In this document: piece by piece, positions 25,444 through 33,568 of the stretch
How the letters are laid out: each line of letters begins with the position of its first letter
How positions within the stretch are numbered: position 1 is the stretch's first letter
Assembly: GCF_014873535.1 (NCBI RefSeq)
Contig: NZ_JADBEF010000001.1
Coordinates: 3,658,001 to 3,722,000, forward strand
Length of the DNA stretch: 64,000 nt
Direction: 5' to 3'
Source: Nonomuraea africana
GTDB taxonomy: Bacteria > Actinomycetota > Actinomycetes > Streptosporangiales > Streptosporangiaceae
Program-made: the position numbers and the translations under genes
The notes under the pieces: generated by a model
What the model was told of the DNA's origin: nothing
What the model saw: only the letters and a program-made list of their open reading frames with translations
The model's database searches: none

Positions 25444-26256
25444 TCAGCTCACCGCGAACAGAGCCTTGATCCTGGCGGCCTGCGCCACCCTCTCGGCCGC
25501 CGCCTGCTCCTCCAGGGTGCGCCCCCTCGCGCCCTGGAGCAGCCGCTTGGTCGCCGTCGCCGCGTCGCGATCGGTCGACAGCAACTCAGCCGCCTTGTCG
25601 CCGACGGCCTGGGCCAGTTCTTCCCTGCTGACGACGCGTTCGGCCAGCCCGATCCTGAACGCCTCCTCCGCGTCGACGAACCTAGCCGTCAGGCAGATGT
25701 CGATCGCCTTGGCCGTGCCCACCAGATCGACCAGGGGCTTGGTCCCTGTCAGGTCTGGCACGAGCCCGAGCGCGGGTTCCTTCATGCAGAACTTGACGTC
25801 GTCGGCCACGATCCGCAGGTCACAGGCGAGCGCCAGCTGGAACCCGGCGCCGATGGCGTGCCCCTGAACCGCGGCGATGGAGACGATCTCCGGACGGCGC
25901 AACCACAGAAATCCCTGCTGGGCCTGTTCGATCCGCTGCTCGAACGACGTGTTGTCGAGTTGTGCCACCGAGCTGAACGAGCCCTGTCCCGGCACCCCCT
26001 CGGGTGTGAACATCCGCAGGTCGATCCCTGCTGAGAAAGACGGTCCCTCACCTTGGACCACGACGATACGAACCTGCTCAGGCAGGTCGTCACCGATCCG
26101 AGCCAGAGCCGACCAGGTAGCGAACGTCTGGGCGTTCCGCTTCTCCGGCCGATCCAGCGTGATCGTCGCGATCTCACCGTCCACCTCGTAGCGCAGCCCT
26201 GCCTCCTCGAAGGAGACACGCTCCGCACTCCCCCCAAGCGTCGCTTCCGCCATCAC
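25444..26256 (-). CDS. Enoyl-CoA hydratase/isomerase family protein
   Basis: 270 residues. Crotonase-fold motifs are present: RPEKRNAQTFATW, the first oxyanion-hole strand PSFSAGIDLRMF and the second AAVQGHAIGAGFQLALACDLRI. The family hydrates or isomerises enoyl-CoA thioesters in fatty-acid and related catabolism; the exact substrate is unclear. A perfect inverted repeat lies ~47 bases upstream of the start, suggesting control by a fatty-acid or steroid-type repressor. Confidence 0.9.
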   Translation of the reverse strand: MMAEATLGGSAERVSFEEAGLRYEVDGEIATITLDRPEKRNAQTFATWSALARIGDDLPEQVRIVVVQGEGPSFSAGIDLRMFTPEGVPGQGSFSSVAQLDNTSFEQRIEQAQQGFLWLRRPEIVSIAAVQGHAIGAGFQLALACDLRIVADDVKFCMKEPALGLVPDLTGTKPLVDLVGTAKAIDICLTARFVDAEEAFRIGLAERVVSREELAQAVGDKAAELLSTDRDAATATKRLLQGARGRTLEEQAAAERVAQAARIKALFAVS

Positions 26257-26302
26257 TCACTCCCGCCGTCGCTGGTCCGTCGCGCCCGAGCCTACCGATT
26301 CC

Positions 26303-26319
26303 CTAGAACGAGGTTCTAG
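26303..26319. promoter_or_regulatory. Perfect inverted repeat upstream of the enoyl-CoA hydratase
   Basis: CTAGAAC-GAG-GTTCTAG, seven-base arms around three bases, 47-63 bases before the start. It is a repressor-type operator by shape. It resembles TetR-family fatty-acid/sterol operators but has one base too many in the centre for the classic KstR site. Confidence 0.55.
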
Positions 26320-26388
26320 TAGGGCCCGGGCGCGACGGCACGCTGACTGGGAGACGAGCGGCTGCGGTCGCGCGTTTCCGAGGCGGCC

Positions 26389-26604
26389 TCAGCGCTTGGA
26401 CTTGCCTCGGGTGGCCCCGCCGCGCCCGCGCAGAGTCACGCCGGACTCGCTCAGGATGCGGTGGATGAACCCGTACGACCGGCCGGTAGAAGCGGCCAGG
26501 GCGCGGATGCTCTCACCCGCGGCGTAGCGCTTCTTGAGATCGCCGGCCAGTTTCTCACGGTCGGCCCCGGTCACCCGGGTGCCTTTCTTCAGAGTCTCGG
26601 CCAC
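26389..26604 (-). CDS. Small helix-turn-helix protein
   Basis: 71 residues from a GTG with a strong AGGAGG five bases upstream. The core LKKRYAAGESIRALAASTGRSYGFIHRILSESG is a helix-turn-helix of the resolvase/WhiB-neighbour type very common in actinobacteria. The Lys/Arg-rich C-terminus (RGRGGATRGKSKR) likely contacts DNA phosphate. It follows the ABC-F gene on the same strand. The target genes are unknown. Confidence 0.85.
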   Translation of the reverse strand: MAETLKKGTRVTGADREKLAGDLKKRYAAGESIRALAASTGRSYGFIHRILSESGVTLRGRGGATRGKSKR

Positions 26605-26717
26605 GAGTACCTCCTGTAGTGCCAGACTTCCGCAGCGTTACTCCGCCATGATCAGTCATTTCAGCGGGATCGGCTACCTACTCCAGGGGAAAAGATCCCT
26701 ACCCGCTCAAATTAAGA

Positions 26718-28316
26718 TCAGGCAAGTGCCACAAGATCGGAAAATTCAGCGCTCCAAGCGTCTTCAGTTCCGTCAGGTAGCAAGATCACCCTATCGGGTT
26801 GCAGCGCCTCAACAGCACCCTCGTCGTGCGTAACCAGCACGATCGCCCCAGAATAGGACCTTAGCGCCGAAAGTACCTGCTCTCTACTGACCGGATCAAG
26901 GTTGTTCGTGGGCTCGTCGAGAAGCAGGACGTTGGCGCTCGACAGCACCAGAATGGCCAGCGCCAGCCGGGTCTTCTCGCCACCTGACAGCACGCCGGCG
27001 GGCTTGTCGACGTCGTCGCCGGTGAACAGGAACGAGCCGAGCACCTTGCGCAGCTCTGTGTCGGTGAAGGTGCCTCCCGCCGACTGCATGTTCTCGAGCA
27101 GCGTGCGCTCGGCGTCGAGGGTCTCGTGCTCCTGCGCGTAGTAGCCGACCTTGAGGCCGTGACCTGGCCTGAGCTGGCCGGTGTCGGGCTGCTCCACGCC
27201 TGCGAGCAGGCGCAGCAGCGTGGTCTTGCCCGCGCCGTTCAGGCCGAGGATGACGACCCTGCTCCCCCTGTCGACGGCCATGCTGACGTCGGTGAAGATC
27301 TCAAGCGAGCCGTAGGACTTCGACAGCTCCTCGGCCATGAGCGGCGTCTTCCCGCAGGGCAGCGGCTCGGGGAAGCGCAGCTTGGCGACCTTGTCGCCCT
27401 TGCGCACCTCCTCGGTGCCGGACAGCAGCCGGTTGGCGCGGCGCATCATGTCCTGGGCGGCCTTGGCCTTGGTGGCCTTGGCCCGCATCTTGTCGGCCTG
27501 CGCCAGCAGGGCTCCCGCCTGCTTCTCGGCGTTGGCCCGCTCGCGCTTGCGGCGCTTCTCGTCGGTCTCGCGCTGGGCGAGATACGCCTTCCAGCCGACG
27601 TTGTAGATGTCGATCACACTGCGGTTGGCGTCGAGATGAAGGACCTTGTTGACCGTCGCTTCAAGAAGGCCAACATCGTGGCTGATGATCACCAAGCCAC
27701 CTTGATGCGATCGCAAAAAATCACGAAGCCACCCAATTGAGTCGGCATCTAGGTGGTTTGTCGGCTCGTCCAGAAGGAGAGTTTCTGCCCCGCTGAAGAG
27801 AATTCGCGCCAATTCCACCCTTCTGCGCTGACCACCGGACAGCGTTTCCAGCGGCTGCTTGAGCACGCGGTCGGGCAGGCCGAGGCTGGAGGCGATCGAG
27901 GCCGCCTCGGACTCGGCCGCGTAGCCGCCGAGCACGTGCATCTGGTCCTCGAGCCTGCCGTAGCGCTTGACCGCCTTGTCGCGCACCTTCGGGTCGTCGC
28001 TGGTCATGCCGACCTCGGCCGCGCGCAGCTTGCGCAGCACCTCGTCGAGGCCGCGGGCCGACAGGATGCGATCGCGCGCCAGCACCTGCAGGTCGCCCTG
28101 GCGGGGGTCCTGAGGGAGGTAGCCGACGCTGCCCGAGGTGGTGACCGACCCGGCGGCGGGCATGCCCTCCCCTGCGAGGACCTTGGTGAGGGTGGTCTTG
28201 CCCGCGCCGTTGCGGCCCACCAGGCCGATCTTGTCTCCGGGGTTGACCCGGAACGACGCGTTCTCGATGAGCAGGCGCGAGCCCGCGCGCAGCTCGATGT
28301 CACTGGCGATGATCAT
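26718..28316 (-). CDS. ABC-F family ATPase (ribosome-associated)
   Basis: 532 residues with two ATPase domains and no membrane segment. The first has VGRNGAGKTTL and LSGGQRRRVELARIL; the second has LGLNGAGKTTLLRLL and LSGGEKTRLALAILV. A charged linker rich in Lys/Arg/Ala (KRRKRERANAEKQ) separates them, as in ABC-F proteins that enter the ribosomal E site. They act in translation or in resistance to ribosome-targeting antibiotics; the sequence does not tell which. The start lacks a clear ribosome-binding site. Confidence 0.92.
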   Translation of the reverse strand: MIIASDIELRAGSRLLIENASFRVNPGDKIGLVGRNGAGKTTLTKVLAGEGMPAAGSVTTSGSVGYLPQDPRQGDLQVLARDRILSARGLDEVLRKLRAAEVGMTSDDPKVRDKAVKRYGRLEDQMHVLGGYAAESEAASIASSLGLPDRVLKQPLETLSGGQRRRVELARILFSGAETLLLDEPTNHLDADSIGWLRDFLRSHQGGLVIISHDVGLLEATVNKVLHLDANRSVIDIYNVGWKAYLAQRETDEKRRKRERANAEKQAGALLAQADKMRAKATKAKAAQDMMRRANRLLSGTEEVRKGDKVAKLRFPEPLPCGKTPLMAEELSKSYGSLEIFTDVSMAVDRGSRVVILGLNGAGKTTLLRLLAGVEQPDTGQLRPGHGLKVGYYAQEHETLDAERTLLENMQSAGGTFTDTELRKVLGSFLFTGDDVDKPAGVLSGGEKTRLALAILVLSSANVLLLDEPTNNLDPVSREQVLSALRSYSGAIVLVTHDEGAVEALQPDRVILLPDGTEDAWSAEFSDLVALA

Positions 28317-28326
28317 GTTGGAAAGG

Positions 28327-28385
28327 ACACTCCCGGGATAGGGATGACGGTCATGGCGGCGTGGGGGCCGGTCAGTCGGGAGTGT
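28327..28385 (-). promoter_or_regulatory. Inverted repeats in the ABC-F leader
   Basis: Nine-base arms ACACTCCCG (28327-28335) and CGGGAGTGT (28377-28385) flank 41 bases that contain a smaller palindrome, ATGAC-G-GTCAT (28344-28354). The region lies just before the ABC-F start and could fold in the mRNA leader or hold an operator. Confidence 0.35.
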
Positions 28386-28430
28386 GCATGGGGATCAGTG
28401 TACGGGCAGGGGGCACGCCTCCTCCTCTGC

Positions 28431-31040
28431 TTAACGGGCGGGCGGCGCCTGTGCTTCCCCTGGTCTCAGCCGCCCGCCGATCAGGGCCAGGTTCTGGATG
28501 GCGGCCAGGCCGTACTGGGCGGCGTCGTTGGTGGAGACGAACGGCGCCTCCAGCACGGGGGCGAGCACTCCCGGCCCTCCGGCGAGCGTGACGCTCCAGT
28601 CCTCCTGGCGTTGCAGGGCGTTGGAGTTGAGCTGGTCGTCCTCGTCGATCATGAACCTGCGCCAGGCCCACGCGGCCAGTTCCGCGTCGCCGGTGCGGGC
28701 CGCGGCGTAGGCGGTCAGGCGGCTGTGCGCCTGCACCAGTGAGACGCCGCGCAACGCGTGGCCGAGCTCGGCCTCCTGCACGGCCGCGGGGGCGAGATAG
28801 AGCCTGCAGTAGTCGAGCCAGGCCCGCTCGAAGCCAGGGACGTCCAGGTCGAGGGCGATCAGCTCCGCGCAGATCTCGGGCAGGCCGAAGACCGCCGACA
28901 GGTGCGAGATCCCGACAGGTGCCCTCCAGGAGCCGTCGAACCGGCCCGTGCCCAGGTCGAGCAGGGCCTGCCCGTGCAGGAAGCCGTGCGGCAGCGCGCC
29001 GATGTCGGCCATCGTGCCCAGCAGGAGGGCCCTGGCCCGCTCGTCGCCGTGCCGCTCCCACCTGGTCAGCCACGCGGCGGCCAGCGCACCCCAGTCCGCC
29101 CCGAGCCCGACCGACAGCGCCGAGGGGTCAGGGGCGTAGCCGTCGTCACGCACCTTGCGCAGCGGGTCGATCGCGACGAAGGTCTCCTCGGGCGCGGACA
29201 GCTCGTCGAGCAGGTCGCCGGTGCGCTCGTCGGCGGTCAGGTAGTAGAGGAAGCGGCGGTAGGCGGCGTTGGAGACGCGCAGCTGCTTGCAGGAGCAGCC
29301 CCAGTGCTGCACGTTGTGCCTGGTGCCCAGGCCCTTCCACCTGCCGAGGTGGTAGACGTCAACCTCGCCCGTGTGGCGGGTCATGGCCTCGGCGAAGCGG
29401 AAGACGTCGGCGCGGCCCGTGCGCAGGTACTGGTACCACAGCCACAGGTCGGGCGAGAGCTCGGAGTTGTCCCACGCGTAGCCGCCGACGTCGTAGCGCC
29501 AGGTGTGCCGGTCGGCGTCGTAGGTGTGCATGACGTCGCCGTAGTCCCAGAACCCGTACCACCTGCGCTGCTCGCGCTCGCGGACGTAGTGCTCGAACAG
29601 GAAGTCCAGGCGGTCCTCGATCTCGGCGTGGGCGGGGGTCGACCGGTCGGGCAGACCCCAGTCGCCGAAGACGCCCGCCTGGAGGATCCGTTCGGGGGCG
29701 GCGCGCAGCAGTCCCGGCGAGTTCAGCGCGGCGGCGTGCTCGGCCAGTTCCTCGGCGCGGGGCGTCGCCGCGTAGGCCCTGAGCGTGAGCTCGTGGGTGC
29801 GGGCGACGCCGCGGGCGTCGCCGAAGCCCGGCTCGTAGTCCTCGTAGGTGATCTCCAGGCCCTCCAGCTGCTCGGCGAAGCCGTCCTGACCCAGTCCGTC
29901 GTGGTAGAAGCGCAGGTCCATCGGGGGCGCGGACGGCGACCACAGCCACACCGTCGCGGTGGCCAGCTCGGTGGCGGCGCCCCTGACGTCGAGGCGGGCC
30001 GGGTGCAGCCGCCAGAAGTCGCGCAGGCCGAAGCCCAGGCCGCCGCCGGTGGCGCCGCCGACGTAGCCGTAGCCCTGCGCGCGCGTGCCCGAGGGGATCG
30101 TCACCCAGGCGTGGCCGGGGGCGGTGCGCTTGCGCAGGGTGAAGCCGTCGGCGCTGGTCTGGTCGAGGGTGTAGTCGTTCCACGCGGGGATCAGGTGCAG
30201 CCGCTCGGCCACCTCGGGGTTGCCGATCGGGCCGCAGGGACGGCCCTCGACCTGCGCCCGCCGTACGGCGTGGCCGGGGTCGCGGCGCAGGCCGGTGAGC
30301 CCGCGCACGGCCTCGGTGAGGAAGCCGCCCTCCCCCGCCAGGCGCACGTGGCGGTCGTGCGGGTCGTCGCGCATGACCACGTCGGCCCGCAGCCCGAGGC
30401 CCGCGAGGAAGTCGCGGCCAGGGTCGCCGTCCCAGACGAAGGTGTGGACGACCCGCACGTCGTCGGCCCCCGCGTAGAAGTACAGGCGGACGGTGAACGG
30501 CAGCCAGTCGCCGTGGCGGCCCTCGAGCCGCAGCACCGCGCGGACCGGCCCGTCCTGCTCCACGACGACCCGCTGGACGTGGCCCGTGGCCTGCCGGCGG
30601 ACGCGTGAGCCGTCCTCGTCGGGGATGTCCTGGCGCAGGCTGACCAGGCGCACGTCGCGGACCAGCTCGCGCGAGCCGAGCGAGATCGACCTGATCAGGG
30701 TGCCGCCCGCCTCGGCCACCGTCCACACGCGCGCGCCGGTGCTGACGCGCAGCAGGCCGCTCTCCCTGGTCACCACGACGGGCCGCTCGGGCGCGCCGGG
30801 CGCGCCTCCCGCCACCAGCTCGTAGGCGTCCGCGGGTGGCTCCTGCGGCCCGATCGCGTGGGCCGACCACTTGACCGAGCCGTCGGGCCAGGTCGCGGTC
30901 ACCCAGCTCTGCACGGGGGTGCCGTCGGCCAGGCCGAAGGGCTCGCCCGCGCGGACGGCGCCGCGCGGCCACGGGACGCCCCAGGTCACGCCCTGCCGCC
31001 GAGGGCCTTCCAGCCAGTGCAGTGGCGTCGGTGTCGTCAT
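28431..31040 (-). CDS. PcRGLX/YetA-like protein, probable exo-rhamnogalacturonan lyase (PL26-like)
   Basis: 869 residues. The start chosen overlaps the esterase stop (ATGA) and begins with the RIFT-barrel segment TPTPLHWLEGPRRQGVTWGVPWPRGAV, typical of PcRGLX/YetA proteins. The middle and C-terminal parts hold an alpha/alpha-barrel pattern (NVQHWGCSC, WYQYLRTGRADVF, WRRFMIDEDDQ). There is no signal peptide, so it probably degrades rhamnogalacturonan oligomers after import. It is the last gene of the transporter operon, which mirrors the Bacillus yes/lpl/yet gene content. The exact activity is inferred from family and context. Confidence 0.8.
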   Translation of the reverse strand: MTTPTPLHWLEGPRRQGVTWGVPWPRGAVRAGEPFGLADGTPVQSWVTATWPDGSVKWSAHAIGPQEPPADAYELVAGGAPGAPERPVVVTRESGLLRVSTGARVWTVAEAGGTLIRSISLGSRELVRDVRLVSLRQDIPDEDGSRVRRQATGHVQRVVVEQDGPVRAVLRLEGRHGDWLPFTVRLYFYAGADDVRVVHTFVWDGDPGRDFLAGLGLRADVVMRDDPHDRHVRLAGEGGFLTEAVRGLTGLRRDPGHAVRRAQVEGRPCGPIGNPEVAERLHLIPAWNDYTLDQTSADGFTLRKRTAPGHAWVTIPSGTRAQGYGYVGGATGGGLGFGLRDFWRLHPARLDVRGAATELATATVWLWSPSAPPMDLRFYHDGLGQDGFAEQLEGLEITYEDYEPGFGDARGVARTHELTLRAYAATPRAEELAEHAAALNSPGLLRAAPERILQAGVFGDWGLPDRSTPAHAEIEDRLDFLFEHYVREREQRRWYGFWDYGDVMHTYDADRHTWRYDVGGYAWDNSELSPDLWLWYQYLRTGRADVFRFAEAMTRHTGEVDVYHLGRWKGLGTRHNVQHWGCSCKQLRVSNAAYRRFLYYLTADERTGDLLDELSAPEETFVAIDPLRKVRDDGYAPDPSALSVGLGADWGALAAAWLTRWERHGDERARALLLGTMADIGALPHGFLHGQALLDLGTGRFDGSWRAPVGISHLSAVFGLPEICAELIALDLDVPGFERAWLDYCRLYLAPAAVQEAELGHALRGVSLVQAHSRLTAYAAARTGDAELAAWAWRRFMIDEDDQLNSNALQRQEDWSVTLAGGPGVLAPVLEAPFVSTNDAAQYGLAAIQNLALIGGRLRPGEAQAPPAR

Positions 31041-31642
31041 GGCAGCTCCCTCGCCACGATCGCGGCCACGGCGTCGGCGCCGCGGAAGGCGAAATGGGTG
31101 TCGTCGGCGATCCCGCCGGGATAGAGCGGGTGCTCGCCGGGCTCGAAATGGGTGAACAGGGACCTGGACCCCACGGGCCCGAGCCGCTCGTAGAGCTCGG
31201 TGGTGGCCTTCGTCAGGTCGATGAGCCGCACGCCCTCCCACTCGGCCAGCGCGCGCACCTGGTCAGGGAGGTCGCCGTGGGTGGCGACCAGGACGTTCCC
31301 CTCGAACCTGCGCCGCTGCACCGGCGTGCACAGGATCGGGGTCGCGCCCGTGGCGCGCACCTCCTTGACGAAGACCCGCAGATTCTCCTGGTAGGAGATC
31401 CCCGGATCCTTCTGGTCGTTGTGGCCGAACTGGATCAAGACCAGGTCGCCGGGGCCCGCCTCGCGCAGTAGCGCCGCCCACAGCCCCTCGGCCCGGTGGC
31501 TCGCCGTGGTCGCGCCGCCCTTGGCGAAGTTGCGCACGGGCGTGGTGACGAAGGGGCCGAGCTGCGCGCCCCAGCCCGACATCGGCGCCTCCCAGGCAGG
31601 ACAGGAGGCCACCGTCGAGTCGCCCGCCAGCAGGATCGCCAC
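31037..31642 (-). CDS. SGNH/GDSL hydrolase, rhamnogalacturonan acetylesterase-like (CE12)
   Basis: 201 residues from a GTG sharing one base with the permease stop. Blocks: the nucleophile Ser in LLAGDSTVAS, the oxyanion Gly in NFAKGGATTA, Asn in QFGHNDQKDPG, and the Asp/His pair in DDTHF. The layout closely follows RhgT/YesT-type esterases that remove acetyl groups from rhamnogalacturonan. No signal peptide is seen, so it acts on imported oligosaccharides before the lyase encoded next. Confidence 0.87.
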   Translation of the reverse strand: MAILLAGDSTVASCPAWEAPMSGWGAQLGPFVTTPVRNFAKGGATTASHRAEGLWAALLREAGPGDLVLIQFGHNDQKDPGISYQENLRVFVKEVRATGATPILCTPVQRRRFEGNVLVATHGDLPDQVRALAEWEGVRLIDLTKATTELYERLGPVGSRSLFTHFEPGEHPLYPGGIADDTHFAFRGADAVAAIVARELP

Positions 31643-32529
31643 TACTCCTTCACCGACCCGATCAGCACGCCCTTGGCGAAGTGCTTCTGCAGGAAGGGGT
31701 AGAACAGCAGGATCGGCAGGGTGGCGATGACGACGACCGCGAACTTCAACCCCTCCACGGGGAAGAAGACGGAGTCGAGCGAGGCCAGGGCGTTCTCGGC
31801 GTTGGCACTGGTGAGTTGCCTGACGATCACCTGGAGCGTCCACTTGCTGTTGTCGTCGATGTAGAGCAGCGGCGACATGTAGTCGTTCCAGATGCCCACC
31901 GCGTAGAACAGCGAGAACGTCGCGATGATGGGCTTCGACAGCGGCAACACGATCTTGAAGAAGACGCCCATCTCGTTGCAGCCGTCGATGCGCGCCGCCT
32001 CCTCCAGCGCCTGCGGGAGCTCCTGGAAGAAGCTCTTGACGATGATCAGGTAGAACGGGTTGATCGCCAGCGGCAGGATCAGCGCCCAGTAGCTGTTGAG
32101 CAGGCCGAGGTCGCGCACCACCAGGTAGGTGGGGATCATGCCGCCGCTGAAGACGAGGGTGAAGATGACCAGGTTGAGCACCAGCGTGCGGCCTGGCAGG
32201 TAACGCTTGGCCAGCGGGTAGGCCATCGTGAGCGTGAGCATGACCTGCACGGCCGCGCCCACCGCCGTCACGACGATCGTGGTGATCAGCGCCCTGACGA
32301 AGGTGTCGGTGGCGAAGATGTACTCGTAGGTGCTGGTGACGAACTTCTCTGGCCACAGGAAGAACGGCCGCGAGGCGATCTCCGACTCGGTGGCGAACGA
32401 TCCGGCCAGGACGTAGAGCAACGGCAGCACCGTGACCAGGGCCAGGCCCACGAGCAGCGCGATGTTGAGCGCGTCGAAGACGCGGCTGCCGACGGAGGCG
32501 TGCTGACCCACCGACTTCTTGGCTGACAT
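31642..32529 (-). CDS. Carbohydrate ABC transporter permease, LplC/MalG-type
   Basis: 295 residues. The ATG at 32529 is preceded by AAAGGAG. Six TM helices are predicted; the coupling EAA loop reads ALEEAARIDGCNEMGVFFKIVLPLSKP. It forms the membrane channel with the upstream-encoded permease. No ATPase gene is present, which is normal: such importers share a common MsmK/MsiK-type ATPase encoded elsewhere. Confidence 0.93.
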   Translation of the reverse strand: MSAKKSVGQHASVGSRVFDALNIALLVGLALVTVLPLLYVLAGSFATESEIASRPFFLWPEKFVTSTYEYIFATDTFVRALITTIVVTAVGAAVQVMLTLTMAYPLAKRYLPGRTLVLNLVIFTLVFSGGMIPTYLVVRDLGLLNSYWALILPLAINPFYLIIVKSFFQELPQALEEAARIDGCNEMGVFFKIVLPLSKPIIATFSLFYAVGIWNDYMSPLLYIDDNSKWTLQVIVRQLTSANAENALASLDSVFFPVEGLKFAVVVIATLPILLFYPFLQKHFAKGVLIGSVKE

Positions 32530-32539
32530 GCGAACTCCT

Positions 32540-33511
32540 TTAGAACAGTCCACGCTGACCGAGGCGCTTGGCGAGCCAGTTGCAGCCGAAGATCAGCACG
32601 GCGCCGGCGACGCCCTTGAACAGGCCCACGGCGGTCGCGTAGCTGTAGCCGCCCTGCGTGATGCCCACGTAGTAGACGAAGGTGTCGAACACGTCGGCGG
32701 TCGAGCGATTGAGCGAGTTGGTCATCAGCCAGAGCTGCTCGAAGCTGGCGTCCAGCAGGTTGCCCGAGGTGAGGATGGCCATGACGACGATCGTCGGGCG
32801 GATCGCGGGCAGCGTGACATGCCAGAACTGCCGCCAGCGCCCGGCGCCGTCCATGCGGGCGGCCTCGTACATGTCGGGGTTCACCCCGGCCAGCGCGGCC
32901 AGGTAGATGATCGTGCCCCAGCCGGTCGACTTCCACAGCGTCTGCATGACGATGATGGGCCGGAACCACTCGGCCTGGGCGACGTAGTCGACCTTGGTGC
33001 CGCCGACGAAGCCGTGGATCCAGTTCGCGATCACGCCGAAGTCCACCGAGAACAGCAGGTAGGTCAGCGATGCGACGATCGTCCACGACAGGAAGTGGGG
33101 GATGTAGACCAGGGACTGGATCGAGCGCTTGAGGACGTTGAACCGCAGCTCGTTCAGCATGAGGGCGACGATGATCGGCGCGGGGAAGGCAAAGACGATC
33201 ATCAGGAGCGCGAGGATCAGCGTGTTGCCGAGCAGCCGGCCGAAGTCGGGGCCGGTGAACAGGTCCTCGAAGTGGGCCAGGCCCACCCACTCGCTGCCGG
33301 AGTAGCCGAGGAACGGGACGAAGTCCTGGAAGGCGATGGTCAGGCCGTACATCGGCAGATACTTGAAGATCGCGAAGTAGGCGAGGCCGGGCAGGAGCAT
33401 GAGGTAGAGCCAGCGGTAGCGCAGCAGCGCGGTGCCGGTCGACACCTTGTCCCCGCGCCTCGGCTTTCGCGGGACCGCCTGCACGGGAGGCGGCGCCAGG
33501 TCGGTGGCCAA
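32540..33511 (-). CDS. Carbohydrate ABC transporter permease, LplB-type
   Basis: 323 residues if started at the TTG at 33511, which has AAAGGAGG five bases upstream. An ATG at 33532 adds seven residues but sits directly against a GC hairpin with no ribosome-binding site. Six TM helices are predicted; the EAA loop reads MYEAARMDGAGRWRQFWHVTLPAIRPT. LplB-type signatures (YRWLYLMLLPGLAYFAIFKY) point to oligogalacturonide/rhamnogalacturonide import, in line with the neighbouring esterase and lyase. Confidence 0.9.
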   Translation of the reverse strand: MATDLAPPPVQAVPRKPRRGDKVSTGTALLRYRWLYLMLLPGLAYFAIFKYLPMYGLTIAFQDFVPFLGYSGSEWVGLAHFEDLFTGPDFGRLLGNTLILALLMIVFAFPAPIIVALMLNELRFNVLKRSIQSLVYIPHFLSWTIVASLTYLLFSVDFGVIANWIHGFVGGTKVDYVAQAEWFRPIIVMQTLWKSTGWGTIIYLAALAGVNPDMYEAARMDGAGRWRQFWHVTLPAIRPTIVVMAILTSGNLLDASFEQLWLMTNSLNRSTADVFDTFVYYVGITQGGYSYATAVGLFKGVAGAVLIFGCNWLAKRLGQRGLF

Positions 33512-33533
33512 AGCGGCCTCCTTTCGTGACATG

Positions 33534-33561
33534 GGGGGCCCGGGGCAGCGCCCGGGCCCCC
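33534..33561 (-). terminator. Intercistronic GC hairpin after the solute-binding protein gene
   Basis: Eleven-base perfect arms GGGGGCCCGGG (33534-33544) and CCCGGGCCCCC (33551-33561) around a six-base loop. It lies eight bases after the binding-protein stop and before the permease start. A partial terminator or 3'-end stabiliser here would give more binding protein than permease, a common arrangement. Confidence 0.75.
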
Positions 33562-33568
33562 TCGCGGA

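Noticed and set aside
26303..26319. Repeat as a LexA (SOS) or KstR box
   Set aside because: The spacing is three bases; LexA needs four between GAAC and GTTC and KstR two between AAC and GTT.
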